DNA of 64,000 bases from Colletotrichum lupini (lineage: Eukaryota; Ascomycota; Sordariomycetes; Glomerellales; Glomerellaceae), in contig NC_064672.1 of NCBI RefSeq assembly GCF_023278565.1, positions 7,998,001 to 8,062,000 of the forward strand. The letters run 5' to 3'. A program made the position numbers and the translations under genes. Within the stretch, counting starts at the first letter, position 1. Each line of letters starts with the position of its first letter. Below, piece by piece: positions 20,351 through 32,610 of the stretch. The notes beneath the pieces were generated by a model. It searched no databases. It was not told the DNA's origin and saw nothing but the letters and a program-made list of their open reading frames with translations.

Positions 20351-21023
20351 ATGTCGACGACTGCACCAGAGACTGCCGAGCAGGCGCCCACCGCGCCCAA
20401 CACGCAAGAGACGACGACCGATGCCGCCGCCGCCCCAGCTGATGCCGCGGCTGTCCCCGAGGCAGTTGCGCCCGGCCCAGAGCCCAAGGCCATTACCCGC
20501 AAGGACATGTCTCTTCGCGAGTTCCTGACCAAGATGGACGACTATGCTCCCATTGTAAGTCTCAACAACAATTTGCAGGGAATCGAATACCGACTGACAG
20601 CTTTCACCTGCTTAGATCCCTGATGCAGTCACAAACTACTACATGACCAAGGCCGGCCTCCCCCCACCACCGCAGACCGACCCGCGCCTGGCGCGCCTGC
20701 TCGCCCTCGCAACGCAAAAGTTCATAGCCGATATCTCTGCCGACGCATATCAGTACAGCCGCATTCGCGCCTCAAACTCCAACGCCAATAACCCCATGGG
20801 CAACCTCGGTGCTGCGGCGGGATTCCCCATCCCGGGCCAACCCACAGGTCCAGCCGGCGCAAAAGACCAAAGTCGCGGAGGACCTCTTGGTATTCAGAGA
20901 CCTGGCTACGGCGGTGGTGGACAGGGCGGCAGCCAGAACAGGACCGTTCTTACCATGGAGGATCTCGGCATGGCTGTCGGCGAGTACGGAGTCAACGTCA
21001 AGAGAAGCGAATTTTATCGATAA
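20351..21023 (+). CDS. taf10: TFIID/SAGA subunit TAF10
   Basis: Two exons, 20351-20554 and 20616-21023 (61-nt intron, GTAAGT donor, TTAG acceptor), give 203 residues. An Ala/Pro/Glu-rich N-terminus of about 50 residues is followed by the TAF10 histone-fold region: [16 protein letters not shown] joined to [14 protein letters not shown], then [20 protein letters not shown] Gly/Gln-rich insert comes next and the conserved end is [22 protein letters not shown]10 is a scaffold subunit shared by TFIID and SAGA in the nucleus. The first ATG after the CACAATG context was chosen; upstream in-frame sequence lacks conserved features. The 3' end faces the S19 gene 338 bp away. Confidence 0.95.
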
Positions 21024-21361
21024 GGAAGGTTGGTCAGAGCAGCTGGGAGCTGCCAATATTTCTTTGGGCTGGTGTGCATATACCACGGCGTTGGGCGGAC
21101 TTGGGTATGGCGTCAACGGGGTTTCACATGACCGGGAGGTTCGGCTTTGGACGAGCACTACGTTAGAGGCGCTCGAAAGTTTACGATATGGACATCCATT
21201 CGGCTAGCAGAGGATCGTCAACGGCACAAGGCCCCAAATTCTTATGCTACAGTATATATCGCTGGTATCTTGACATTGTTGTACAAATGTTTTCTCCACT
21301 CCCTGACAGACGCCGTCCGCATGCTGATGAACTTTTGAAATCCCAAGACCGTCGCCGCCTC
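21024..21361. other. Convergent 3' region between TAF10 and S19
   Basis: This 338 bp separates two converging genes. Open frames here are extensions or shadows; no additional gene is seen. Confidence 0.6.
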
Positions 21362-21818
21362 TTACATCCTGGACCAAATGAAGGGCTTTCTCGTGCTGCC
21401 AAACGTTAGCGCCTAAGAACCTCAATATCTCCAAGTTGGTTTCAACGTACGGCGAGAATTCTCCCAGCTTGTGACCGACCATGTCTTCCGTAATCGTCAC
21501 GTCAATGTACGCCTTGCCGTTGTAAACCTGGAACTTGAGGCCGACAAAGTTGGGCAGGATCGTGGCGGAACGGGCCTGCGTCCGGATGGGTACAACCTTC
21601 TGTCCGGGGGCGGGGCGCACGATGGGGAGACTATTTGCGTCAAGGTCAGACTCGAGGGCGGTTCGATTGAGGGGTGTTCGCGGAGGGGAGGGAGTCCTTA
21701 CGGGACAATGTGAGGTCCTATAAACGAATTGTCAGTTCACCAGGTTCGATCCGACATGACATAGCTGAGACTTACCTTTCCACACGGATCGCTTCAGGAG
21801 GTGTCGTGTTGGCTGCAT
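21362..21818 (-). CDS. RSM19: Mitochondrial small-subunit ribosomal protein S19 (uS19m)
   Basis: Four exons on the minus strand are 21818-21776, 21717-21702 (16 nt), 21630-21451 and 21395-21362, giving 90 residues, the usual bacterial-type S19 size. The assembled start [24 protein letters not shown] is followed by [20 protein letters not shown], then [20 protein letters not shown] and LGEFSP joined to TRKPF. The last join completes the universal S19 GEF-(S/A)-x-TR motif. It binds 16S-like rRNA in the mitoribosome head and is nucleus-encoded; the basic N-terminus may act as the import signal. A read-through frame on exon 3 would give a spurious longer C-terminus. Confidence 0.92.
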
Positions 21819-23726
21819 TTTGGCGACTCCTTTTGCGATACGGAATTGATAGCTACTTCCACCTCCAAGTCACTTCTGGGCTGTCGCGATGCCACGCGGG
21901 AAGAATTTCCGAGCTTCCAGAATTCGGTTGAGTCACGTGAACGGCCGGTGCTCCGTGCTTCGGACCCGACTATGAAATACCGGCTTAGCTAATCATAGTT
22001 CGCAGCACTCAGCGATAACTTCTCCACCAATGTCGCTGATGGGCGCAGGTAACTTGAGCCAGAGTTACTAAATTCAATAGTATCCGTTCCTCCCTCTATT
22101 ACCTAAAGTCCCCAAACGATTTCAAGTTTAACGTGGAGATAGCAAAGATGGAGAGAGGCTTTCCAAATTATGGCCTTCGTACTTTTCTGTTCTGCTTCTC
22201 AGTGCACGCTCGGAAGGCCGTTCCATACTGTTTCAGTTGGCAACGGCGACGGTAAAGCAGAGTGTGCAGAGCTATCGATCAACTTGTTTCCTCAACCGCA
22301 AACTCTGTGGAAACGACTCAGTCCAAAGTTTTTCAATAGTGCAGCATCCAAGGATCTCCCTGCTGGCCGCCAACTCCCAAAGTCTACTGAGAGAGGTCCG
22401 CCGGCCACAAGTCTAGTGATTCTGGCTTGAACGGCTTGTTCCCCTGATCTCATGTCTCTTATATCACGTCATTGTACTCCGTACTCTATAAGCCTACTTA
22501 CATCACCCTTTTCTGCCAGCCGTCTCCTTGAACAGCCACATCCTCTATTTGTAACCTTCTCGCGCCGCCGTCCCGAGTTCGCGGCTCAACTTGGCCCCCC
22601 TCGCAGCTCTCAAGTCCCATCTTGATGATCATTGTGGGGTTTGGCGATCCCTTAATTCCAGGTGCTATACCAGCGATCACGCGGAGGGAATTCCCCCGGC
22701 GACTTGAAACAGCCAACTTTATTCCCCCCCTTTGGGACCAACGACACTTCGAAGCCTGTTAGCGAACCACGAGTCCGACTTGTCAGTCTCTTTCTGTCTA
22801 CTGTTGCGTCGCACTTTGCTTTTCTTGTCTCTCATGCCGGCACTTGTCACCCGCGGGGAATTTGCGCAAATACCGGAGCATGTCACCCTCCGCCACTCGA
22901 CTCGACTGCCTGCCAGATTATCCCCGATCCCCCTTCGATGATGATGCCGTGTAGCCAAACAACTTCAGACTGGGCCTGCACGCAATCTAATCCAGGCGGC
23001 AAACGAAAGCTCCCCGACTGTACGACTGTACGAAGCAGCCGCATTGCTCGGCACTCTCGGCATCAAATGTGAACCATGAACCGTAGTTTGGCGCCTGCAA
23101 GGTCCCAGGAGGTCCAGCAGAACCAGCACTAGGAGGTCCAGGTCCCGAGATCGTGCTCTCCCCTACCGGGGACTACCCCACGCGGCACATCATCCATGCC
23201 AAGCAAGCTTAGTTTGGTGAGGCTCGCCGCTTCCACGGGCTCCAGAGTGTCCAGACTAGACTTTGAGAAGCAAAGTGACCGGCCCCCCCTCGTTGATTGC
23301 GTTCCCTCTTTTCCCACAAATCGTGTGGTGTTTTGCCATTATACATGCCATTATACATGGGACGGAGCAAGGGACTCCGTCATGATATTGTAAGGGGGTG
23401 GCCTGGTGATTCTCCCCCAAACGTTCGTAACAGGCAACTTTTCCTGTCGACAGTCCACTATTGTCCATGTGTCGGTACCATCTTTACCATCCCGTCCCAC
23501 CCCCCTGAACTGAACTGTAAACGAGAGAAGGATGAGAGAGGAGACGAATGAGGAGACGAGGGAGAGGAGGAAGACTGAGAGAGAGGGTCCCGGCCACGAG
23601 GATATAAAGTCTGCCATACCTCGGAGCCACTCTGGGGTTGGTCTTGGCTTTTGCTTGGACTGCATCCGACCTGTTTACCTTCTTTTCTAGTCTAACCCTT
23701 TTCGTTCCTTTCTTCGATCAAGAATC
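21819..23726. other. Intergenic, including the GH5 promoter
   Basis: About 1.9 kb without a supportable gene. Several open frames of 60-136 codons on both strands lack domains, and their codon use looks random. One TACTCCGTA copy lies at 22475-22483. The last 130 bp hold the endoglucanase TATA box and a pyrimidine-rich leader. Confidence 0.5.
23603..23608 (+). promoter_or_regulatory. TATA box of the GH5 gene
   Basis: TATAAA about 124 bp upstream of the ATG, followed by a CT-rich leader. Confidence 0.5.
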
Positions 23727-24928
23727 ATGAAGTTTTCCAACATTGCTCTCGGAGCTGCGTCCGTCGCATCGGTCCTGGCGGCCCCCATTGACGGCGCCAA
23801 GGAGAAGCGCGCCGGCAAGTTCCTCTTCACTGGTGTCAACGAGAGCGGTGGCGAGTTCGGTCAGGGCACCCTTCCCGGACAGCTGGGCAAGGAGTACACA
23901 TGGCCCAACAAGACTGCCATTGATGTGAGCAACACAGTGACGATGATGCCATGAGGTAGCTGACTTGGTGGTTTTAGACCCTCAGAGCCCAGGGCCTCAA
24001 CACTTTCCGTATCGGAACGATGATGGAGCGTATCATTCCCGACAAGTTGACTGGTACGATCAACGAGACCTACTTCTCTGGTCTTGAGGATGTAAGTCTT
24101 TTGCGCAGCCTGCGGATGGTGGACATACGTAAGGTATCCTAATACTTTGGCCGCAGCTCGTCAAGGACGTCACCTCCAAGGGCTCCTACGCCGTCATCGA
24201 CCCCCACAACTACGGCCGCTACTACGGCAACATCATCACCAGCTCCGCCGACTTTGGTGCGTGGTGGAAGACGGTGGCCGCCCGTTTCAAGGACAACGAC
24301 AAGGTCATCTTTGACACCAACAACGAGTACCACGACATGGACAACACGCTCGTCCACGACCTGAACCAGGCCGCCATCACCAACATCCGCGCGGCGGGCG
24401 CCACGAAGCAGAACATCTTCATCGAGGGCAACTCGTATTCTGGCGCGTGGCACTGGATCGAGAGCGGCTCCGGCGACGCCCTCAAGAACCTCACGGACCC
24501 GTCCGACTCGACCGGCAAACTTCTCTTTTACGAGATGCACCAGTACCTCGACACGGACGGCTCCGGCACCAACGAGGCCTGTGTCAGCAGCACCATTGGC
24601 GCCGAGCGCCTCGCCGTCGCCACCAAGTGGCTCAAGGACAACAACAAGCAGGGTGTTCTCGGCGAGATTGGCGCTGGTGTCAACACCCAGTGCGAGACTG
24701 CCGTCAAGGGTGCCCTCCAGCACCTCGCGGACAACTCTGAGCAGTGGAGAGGTGTAAGTGGTTTATGTTCTCAAGCGTTTCTCTTATGCTGATAGCCGCT
24801 AACAATCGCCAATGCAGGTGCTCTGGTGGGCTGCTGGACCTTGGTGGGCGGACTACATGTACTCCATGGAGCCCACGACTGGAAAGGCATACGGAACCTA
24901 CCTCCCGATTCTCAAGAGCTTCATTTGA
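23727..24928 (+). CDS. Secreted endo-beta-1,4-glucanase, glycoside hydrolase family 5
   Basis: Four exons (23727-23924, 23978-24091, 24157-24753, 24818-24928) give 339 residues. The N-terminus MKFSNIALGAASVASVLAAP is a signal peptide, and EKR before AGKFLFTGVNESGGEFG is a likely Kex2 processing site. GH5 landmarks are FRIGTMMERI, VIDPHNYGRYYG, acid/base Glu161 in DTNNEYHDMD, LFYEMHQYLD, nucleophile Glu274 in GVLGEIGAG, and WWAAGPWWADYMYS. This pattern fits fungal EGII-type GH5 subfamily 5 enzymes that cut internal cellulose bonds outside the cell. No carbohydrate-binding module or linker is present, so it is a catalytic-domain-only form. Carbon regulation is likely for the family, but I did not identify specific sites. 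Confidence 0.95.
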
Positions 24929-26484
24929 GGCTATTCCGGACATCGGGGTGGATACGTACCTTTTACGGGGTGCATATCGACGGAAGTGGAGCATGCGGCC
25001 GGCGCCACGTGATTTTGACGGCGGCGTTGTTGCCGGAAGACGCAGTTACCTGTCCGTGGACATGGTTGCTGAAGTCTGATGAAATTCTCAATGTAGATAT
25101 TGATCGTGGGTATCCTGGCCCCTGGTGTACATATCTGGAATATGAAAAGCCCAGTTTCATTCGTATTTGCTGTTGCACTTGTGGTGATACAGGTGTAGTT
25201 GTGGATTCGTGACTGACTTTTACGACAAGAACAGCTGGTGGTTGAGGCAATCACGAATTGGGTAGTTGTCAGTCACAAAGCGATAGGTGAATGATAGCTG
25301 ATGCTAGTGTTGGTTGATTATCAGCGATGCATGACCAAATCTCAGCTGTAAGATGAGGCAAAAAGTGAGCTGTCTCAATCAGGCAGGTGGTGGATATAGC
25401 TGACAGGATTCCCCACGTTGCAATTTACGAACGTGTCCTCTCACCTTATTTTGTTGGAATTGGCATCGCTGATCTCGTAGTCCGAGCCTCCAACAAGAGT
25501 CGCCTGCCTATATGATCTCACAAGTCAGAAGAGCCTGCATTTCGTAAGAACCTCACACATCTGAAAGTCCCAAGTGCAAACGCGGGGAATCGGACTTGTC
25601 AGAATTCAAGGCCCGGTGGCGTTTTCTCCAAGTTCCCAGCCACTGAATGCGTGGCATGTTGCCTTGGGTAGTGTTTGTCTTAGTCTTAGCACCCTTCATT
25701 AGCTTCAGGCAACTCAACAGTTGCAATGTGCCGTCTTGCATATGTGCTACAGAGAGACGATAGAGAGGCACACAAACAGACAGACTATTTTGTTTAATAC
25801 AGTATTGCCAGAGGAAGAGAGAGACCTTGAACAATGTGATAAATCATAGAGGTGAGGCTCGCCAGGTACAGATACAGGCAACACGCGCATGCGCAGACAC
25901 CCTTGCATGACCCCGAAAAGGACCAAAGAGAGTGCAGCGGAATGCTACAGAAACTGACAGAGCTTTGGACTAAAAATTGTGCTATTTTGCAATTCGCCAT
26001 CCCGCAGCCCGCTGGACCCCGAACTTAGCACGCCTTTATGGTAGGCCAGGAGGTACCTACCCAGGAAACCACCATCTAAATTGCAGTGCTGCACACTAAA
26101 AAGGTACCTCCCTCGTCCAAGGGTACCTCCACCTCCTCCAACTCCACCCCCCAGCCAGGCCGCACACACACACACACACACACACAACCAACCCACTGGA
26201 CGGGCGCCGTTTCGACCACCTCACCCTCTCCGAGTGTCTTCCCCATCGCCCCCAAAGACGCCCTCGCCCTCACGCGCTAAACCGTACAAAAACTCGCCAA
26301 CTCCACGCCGCGCCGTCTTCGCCTCTGCATCCTGCCAGCCTCCTCCTCTGCTCTCCTATTAATACCTTAAACCAACCAGCCCTCTCTCCCTCTCTCTTGC
26401 GACCTCGAGGTTCTTCGCTGTCCTCGTCCTTCTTTCCAATTATTCCCAATCAAACTCCCATTAGTTCCGTCGCAAACCGCCAAA
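24929..26484. other. Intergenic between GH5 and Pho88
   Basis: About 1.55 kb with no gene. It contains a CA dinucleotide repeat, two GGTACC-containing stretches near 26050-26130 and the pyrimidine-rich Pho88 leader. Confidence 0.5.
26163..26186. repeat. (CA)12 microsatellite
   Basis: Twelve perfect CA units about 300 bp upstream of the Pho88 ATG. Confidence 0.95.
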
Positions 26485-27236
26485 ATGGTCAGCCCTCAGA
26501 TGTACGTTGCCCCCTCTGCGTTTCCATCCATCGCACCGAATCGCACTGCAAATCTCTGATTTCAATGTTTCCTTGCGCGCCTTCAGCAACGACGTCGAAT
26601 ACCTTTACTGACAATGCCGCAGCACCAACCTGATCATCATGCTCGGCATGGTGCAGGTCTCCCGCAAGGTCCCCTTCGAAGACCCCAACGTCCTGAACAT
26701 GTGCCGCGCCGGCTACATTGCCAGCAACATCATCATCGCCATCATCTACCTCTACGTCCAAGCTCAGATTAACAAGAAGAAGGGTGCGTTCACTTCGTGA
26801 AATCGTACAGGGTTATCGAAGCAGTTGCTGACAGACAGTAGACCTTACCACGCTCAAGTACGTCGAGCCCCCAGCGATGGGATCCGCCGAGGAGGGCAAG
26901 CTCGTCACCACCACCATCCACGCCTACGACACCACGCAGCTTCGGCAGGCATTCCGCTCCCAGGCCATGGGTATCGCAATGATGGCCTTCATGCACATCT
27001 ATATGAAGTACACCAACCCTCTCCTGATCCAGTCCATCATCCCCCTCAAGAGCGCCCTCGAGAGCAACCTCGTCAAGATCCACGTCTTTGGCCAGCCCGC
27101 CGCTGGCGACCTCAAGCGCCCCTTCAAGGCGCCCGCCGGCTTCATGCAGGGTCTCCAGAGCGGCCCCGCTGCCAGCGACAAGAAAGCCATCGAGACTGCC
27201 GAGCGTGCCGGCCGCGGTGGTGCCAAGGAGGAGTAA
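26485..27236 (+). CDS. PHO88: Pho88/Snd3 ER membrane protein (SRP-independent targeting)
   Basis: Exons 26485-26501, 26623-26783 and 26842-27236 give 190 residues. The 17-nt first exon encodes MVSPQ and joins to TNLIIMLGMVQVSRKVPFED; a membrane helix (AGYIASNIIIAIIYLYVQAQI) and the family signature TTLKYVEPPAM follow. The second membrane region is AMGIAMMAFMHIYMKYTNPL, and the C-terminus has IQSIIPLKSALESNLVKIHV and DLKRPFKAP. Family members in yeast act at the ER in phosphate-transporter maturation and, as Snd3, in SRP-independent targeting. The short 5' exon was chosen because it restores the conserved N-terminus in frame. The C-terminal tail is charged and variable. Confidence 0.95.
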
Positions 27237-27876
27237 ATGTCTGCTCGCTCTCGTCGCCCGTCGTAGTTGGTGCTTAGGGGAAAACGGACAGTCGTACTGT
27301 GAACAAAATACAAAATCAAAATAGGGGGTCACCATTGGTCATACAGGAGACGTTTTTTGGTTGCGTGCAAGGGTGGTCATATATGTTGCTATACCCACCT
27401 GGAGGCAATAAAGGGATACGCTGGCACGACTGGGAAGTAAATTTTCCCAGCATGATGCGATTCTCTCGAAATTGAAGCGGCAATACTCCGTACTGGTCGC
27501 GTAGATGCTCAGTCTCGTCAAAATACAGCTCATTAATCCGCACTCTGTTCGTTTTCGCCATCTCTGCCATGATTATTTCAAAGATACCTTATCTTACCCT
27601 GTAGCCTCCCAAAGGTACTTTTTATTAGCTCCAATTCGTGTCTGACAGCTCCGCCAGTTCCGTTCTCTCCTGCCACTTCGGTGTGGCTCGGTCACAGCAG
27701 CAGCAAGGCACGTGCGTTCGCGATTTCCGTAGTGACATAATCGTTTTCTCCAAAAAGTTGCCCCTCCGCGCGCACGAAGATTCACGTCTCCCACTTATAT
27801 CCTCCATACCCGACCGTCTTTCTACACCACCACGACGCTTCAGATACTCTCAACTGTTTCCAACCAGACATTCACA
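27237..27876. other. Intergenic between Pho88 and Rad14
   Basis: This 640 bp is the Pho88 3' UTR and Rad14 promoter; TATATCC at about 27795 could be a weak TATA element. One TACTCCGTA copy lies at 27484-27492. No gene is seen. Confidence 0.5.
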
Positions 27877-29142
27877 ATGGTGCGCCCATCAACACCACCG
27901 CCAAACCCGGCAACGGCGCCGCTGCCCGCCAGGACCCCTCCAACACCAGCAGCAATCCGTCGCATGGTGAGCCAATGAATCCTCAAATCCTCAGTCTTCC
28001 TCGGACCTCCCCAGCACTAAACGAACGAATCCCCACCGCAGGAAGAATCCCGCCTCAAAGCGAAAGCAATCCGCGACCGCCGCGACGCCGAACTCGCCGC
28101 CTCAGGCGCAATCCCGACTCCCAAAACCGCCTCGGGCTTCGTAGCCACCAATGACGTCCACATCACCAACGCCGGCGCCTCCCAAGCGACAGACATTTCC
28201 CGCAAACGCCCACACTCTTCCATCTCAACGTCAAATCCCGCTGCTGCTGCAGAATCGCACCCGTCAACGAACCGCGATGCCCGCGACACAAACGCCGCCC
28301 CGCGCCCGGCGCGCAACTTTGCCAAATTCGTCGACTACAACATGTCCGCCATGACAGACACAAAGGGCGGCTTCCTCACGGCAGAAGACGACCCGCACAA
28401 CACGGCCCTCGTGCCCAAGGTGAAACCGGGCGGCCCGCCCCAGGAAGAGAAACCAAAAGGCATGTCCTCGCAGGAATGGGAGCGCCTCCAGCTCCTCAAG
28501 AAACTCCGCCGGCAGAAAGCAGGACCCTTTGAGCCCGGCCTCAGCGTCCTCGCCGACTCCACCATGCGCAAGAAATGCGCCGACTGCTCCTCGTACGAAA
28601 TCGACTTTGTCTGGGACGAGATTTTTGGGATTCAGGTCTGCCACGCCTGCAAAGACAAGCTGCCCGACAAATACTCGCTCCTCACAAAGACGGAGTGTAA
28701 AGAGGACTATCTCCTCACCGACGAGGAACTCAAAGACGCCGATCTCCTCCCCCACCTCTCGCGACCGAACCCGCACAAGTCGCACTGGCACGACATGATG
28801 CTGTTCCTCCGTATGCAGGTGGAAGAGTACGCCTTCACGACGAAATGGGGCTCCGCCGAGAAGCTCGACGCCGAGTTCGCCAAGCGCGAGGCCGACAAGA
28901 AGAGGCGCAAGGAGGCCAAGTTCAGGGATAAGCTTAACGATCTCAAGAGAAAGACCAGAACTGAGGCCATTCGCAGACAGCAGGCCACCACGGCCGCCGG
29001 CGCGGGACCGAGAAAGTTTGGAGACTCGGTGGGCGGTGGCAAGCACGTTCACGATTGGGGACGAGCGGTTGAGAATGAGGAGGGTATGACGGTGAAGAAG
29101 TGCAATGGATGTGGCATGGAGGTCGAGGAGTTGGAGTTCTAG
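27877..29142 (+). CDS. RAD14: Nucleotide-excision-repair protein Rad14/XPA
   Basis: Two exons, 27877-27966 and 28042-29142, give 396 residues. A Pro/Thr-rich start is joined to EESRLKAKAIRDRRDAELAA by the 75-nt intron. The XPA zinc finger is Cys209-x2-Cys212-x17-Cys230-x2-Cys233 (CADCSSYEIDFVWDEIFG then VCHACKD), followed by the DNA-binding core DKYSLLTKTECKEDYLLTDE and HKSHWHDMMLFLRMQVEEYA. Lys/Arg-rich helices come next. Rad14/XPA verifies damaged DNA and organises the pre-incision complex in the nucleus. The C-terminus ends with an extra CxxC-like KKCNGCGMEVEELEF segment also seen in fungal homologues. The first exon lacks conserved motifs, so the exact start is less certain than the rest. 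Confidence 0.95.
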
Positions 29143-29763
29143 GCCTCATATTCCATGATTTTGTCCGCGGTCAGCAGACCTTCCTTCATTCACAGCAGCG
29201 ACAGCAGCAGCCTTGATGATTTGTAACAACAGCTTATCTTAATACCCAGAATCATACAATCATCTATTCTCTTCACCCGTAAAGAAGAAGCTATGTACGT
29301 AGAAACAGAGACCATGGTCCAGAGTCCACCAAACGACAGGCAAGCAAAGGGGGACGTCGGTCGGTTTGGTTGGGCTGGTTGGTGAAGTGTAAGGGTATCG
29401 ACGTGTGATGAACAATAATGATGCCCCAGTACAATATTACAACAGGACGCGGATCGGCCGCGCCGGTCCACGGCCCCTTATCCTATTCCATTTCATCCCC
29501 TCGTTTTCTGTCTTTTCCCTATCTGGCTCGCGAGCCCACTGCTGCAGCCAAAAGCCCCGAGAGTCTTATACTTCATGCCCAAAAAACAAGTTGGAAAAAA
29601 AAAGTCCCACAACACCCTCTTCATCATCTTCTTCTCCCATGCCCGGACACAATCAGCTCGGAGAGCAGACCATCTTTTCAGACATCCATCCCGTAGCAAG
29701 TAATGACCCAAAGACAACGCCATTTCAACGGACGCTATGCTGCTGCTGCTGTTGTATATTTTC

Positions 29764-29805
<42 letters not shown>

Positions 29806-29838
29806 GTCTCTTCCTCACTCAACCAGAACCTCCACCGT
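29143..29838. other. Convergent intergenic between Rad14 and striatin
   Basis: About 700 bp holding the 3' UTRs of Rad14 (plus) and striatin (minus). It includes a long CT repeat next to the striatin stop codon. No gene is seen. Confidence 0.55.
29768..29802. repeat. (CT)17 microsatellite
   Basis: About 35 nt of perfect CT repeat, 37 bp beyond the striatin stop codon, so it reads as GA in the striatin mRNA 3' UTR. Confidence 0.95.
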
Positions 29839-32610
29839 CTACCGCGCAAATACCTTCACCACGCCATCCCCACCACCGCTAACAACCCACTTGCCGTCTT
29901 GACTCCAGACAACAGAACAGACGCCCTCACCACGCATGATGCGGTGACTCGTAATCTCCTGCGTGCAGGATCGCTTCTCGAGACTCCAGAATCGCAGCGA
30001 GGCATCATGGCCTGCGCTGACAAGCTCGCGGCCGTCTGGACTAAGTGATAGGCCCGAAATCGATGCCGGGTGGGCCAGCATGTTGTAGGTACATTGGCCT
30101 GAGCGTTCAATCAGCACATCATCGCACACATCTGACTTTCATAACTTACCGCTGTTGGCATCGAAAAAGCGGACGAACCGGTCCTCGTGTCCAGATATAA
30201 TGACGCCTTCAACCCCGGATCCTGCCATGGATCTGCCTCCACCACCGGTTGGTCCACCGCCGGCACTGCCATCTTCCTCAGACAGCCCGCCCTGAGGCTG
30301 TTCCAAACCAACTGTTGTCGCAACAACAGCGTTGACACTGGTGTTGATTGAACCGTCGTATGTCTCGGAGCTGTCCATTGTGCCAGTCTGTTCACCTGTC
30401 CGGGTATCATAGACGAGAATGGCTGCGTCAGAGTAAGAGACGACGAACGTGTCGCCGCTAGGGCTGAGGGAAGTGATGCATGTTGGGCTGGCGTCAGAGC
30501 CATCCGGCCTCTTAATGTTGTGGACAAGCGTGTGGTTGAAGGGGGAGCTCGATGCCATATTGGGCTGCGGGGTGCTGGAGAAGGCACTTCCAGAACTCAT
30601 CGAATTACCGCGGACACGGCCTCTGCTGCCCGTCGGACCAGCTCTGTTCGTTCCCGGCTGAGGTGAGGTCAACTGGGGCGGCGCGCTGACGGACCACAGA
30701 CGGACAGATCCATCAGCGCCGCCAGAGACGAGCAGGATACGATCGGGGCTTCCGTATTGGCTGTTCTGGCCGAAGACTGCGCCCAATGTGGTCGGCAGCA
30801 CGCACAACGCCCATACAGCGTCGGTGTGGCCCTCGAGGGTAGCCTTGGGGTCAACTCTACCACGTTCCCATACCCTGATGGTAGCATCTTGACCGCCGGA
30901 AAAGATCCAGCCGTCACCTTGGGCGCGACCACCGGTGGAGAAGTTTGGCGAAGGCGACCAGGACGTCAAACAGAGCACGCCTCCAGCGTGACCACGATGA
31001 GAGAAGTTAGCTGTCACGTCGAGATCTGACGCAGCATTGGTCTGGCCATGGTTATCGGCACGAGGAATGTGGAATCGCTTGATCATGCCATCATCGCCTG
31101 CTGTGCAGATCTCAGGTTCACCGGGACTGCCACCACCAGAGAAGATGACGGTGCGTACGGTGTCCAGATGGCCTCGCAGGCCGAATCGAAGTTTGAAATT
31201 GCCCGTTTCGGCCTTCTGAGCAGCCGAATTCAATGATAGCTCGTGGTCTGCGCTGCGTCTCCGCGACATTGATCCTTTGCGGCGATGGGAGCTCGGTCCA
31301 CGGTTGGGCGACTTTGGAAGATTGTCTGCGGTGGGGAATGCGTCGGTATCGGGCCTGTTGGTGATGTGCTGTAGAGATTGCGACGAGTTGGCATCGGCAA
31401 ATGATCCGTCGGAGAAGTCCCAGCCGTCGGTCTCAGGGGCAGGGCGACTAGGTTGCGATTCTTCCGTTGGCTCTACGCTACTGATGGACTCGACGGCATG
31501 GCTGGGGCGTTGCATATTGTCGTCGAGCATACGGCCAGTTGCCGACATCGGCTGAGGCCATTCAGTACCGGCGGCATACATGACAGGGGGTGCAGGTTCT
31601 TGTGCGGGGGGTGGCATTTGCTGTTGGTGCTGTTGTTGTGGTTGTTGATGCTGCTGCTGCTGCTGCTGTAGTTGCTGTTGCTGTTGCTGTTGCTGATCGA
31701 CAGGTTTGACTTGGAAACTCGTTGGTTGACTTCGCTGCATCGGGGGTGCATGATTCGGGGCGGGAGGTGGGCGGTTGGCTTCGCGGACATGGTTTTGTGG
31801 CACAAGAGACGATGAGGCAAAGGGGAAGGGCGGCTCCTGGAATGGCTTACCACCAGGTACGCCAAACGGCTCGCCTTCGCGCAGGTCCTCGAGTATAGGA
31901 AGAGGGGGCGAATCTCGTGGTGGTAGAGGATTCGCCGGGGTAATCATCAGATAGGTAAACTCGGCCTGGCACTGATCCAGGAAAGACTTGAGGTCGGCCC
32001 GCTGCGATTCATCGTCGGCTTTATCGACGTCGAGCTCGCCACCATGGGCATCGAATGGTTTCTTGGAGGAAGCTGCATAACACTGTTAGCTAATGCTTCG
32101 TTTGTCATTTGATAGAGCGAGGACTGAAAACCCACGTCGGAGCTTCTCCTGGACCAGGGCAGCGCGATCCTTTTCAGCATTTGCAGCATCTTCGCCTGCT
32201 TTGGCACCGCCCTTGAGCTGTGCAGCCTGGTCTTTAACCTTCTTCTCGAGAATGGCGACGTATTTCTTAAGTGCCTTTTGCGTTGCGTCGGCCCTTCTTG
32301 CCTGGCCTTCGAGGGAAGCTATCCTAGCCTTCATCTCCTGGCGGTCAATCTCCCAAGCATTCCTGTCCCGCTCGTGACGGTGCCATTCGGTTTGGAGGAA
32401 GCGCATAACACCTGAAGAGCATCGCAGTCAGTACAAATGACGAAGAGACCCAGTGGTCGCGTTAAGCAACGTACCCTGTAGTGTATACTCGGTCGCATGA
32501 GGCTGGTTGCCGCCGTTGCCCTGCATCGCGCCGCCCATCTCGTTCCCTCCAGGCCCGCCCATGCCGTTGCCTACGTTCGACCCCATACCCGGAACCACCT
32601 GCCAGCTCAT
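29839..32610 (-). CDS. pro11: Striatin, STRIPAK scaffold (Pro11-like)
   Basis: Four exons on the minus strand are 32610-32475, 32411-32136, 32072-30150 and 30098-29839, giving 864 residues. A Gly/Met-rich start leads into [21 protein letters not shown], the conserved striatin region, then a coiled coil at about residues 50-135. [17 protein letters not shown] and [16 protein letters not shown] follow, then a Pro/Gln-rich linker with poly-Gln near residues 263-290. A C-terminal WD40 propeller spans about 436-864 (for example [19 protein letters not shown] and [19 protein letters not shown] repeats). In fungi striatin is the scaffold of the STRIPAK phosphatase/kinase complex controlling hyphal fusion and fruiting-body development (established for Sordaria Pro11). 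The caveolin-binding and calmodulin-binding segments were not separately verified. Intron sizes are 63, 63 and 51 nt. Confidence 0.95.

Noticed and set aside
21740..21752. GGTTCGATCC as a tRNA T-loop
   Set aside because: No matching acceptor, D or anticodon stems; it lies in the first intron of the S19 gene.
24139..24723. 194-codon minus-strand frame inside the GH5 gene
   Set aside because: Antisense shadow of exon 3, whose catalytic motifs prove the plus-strand reading.
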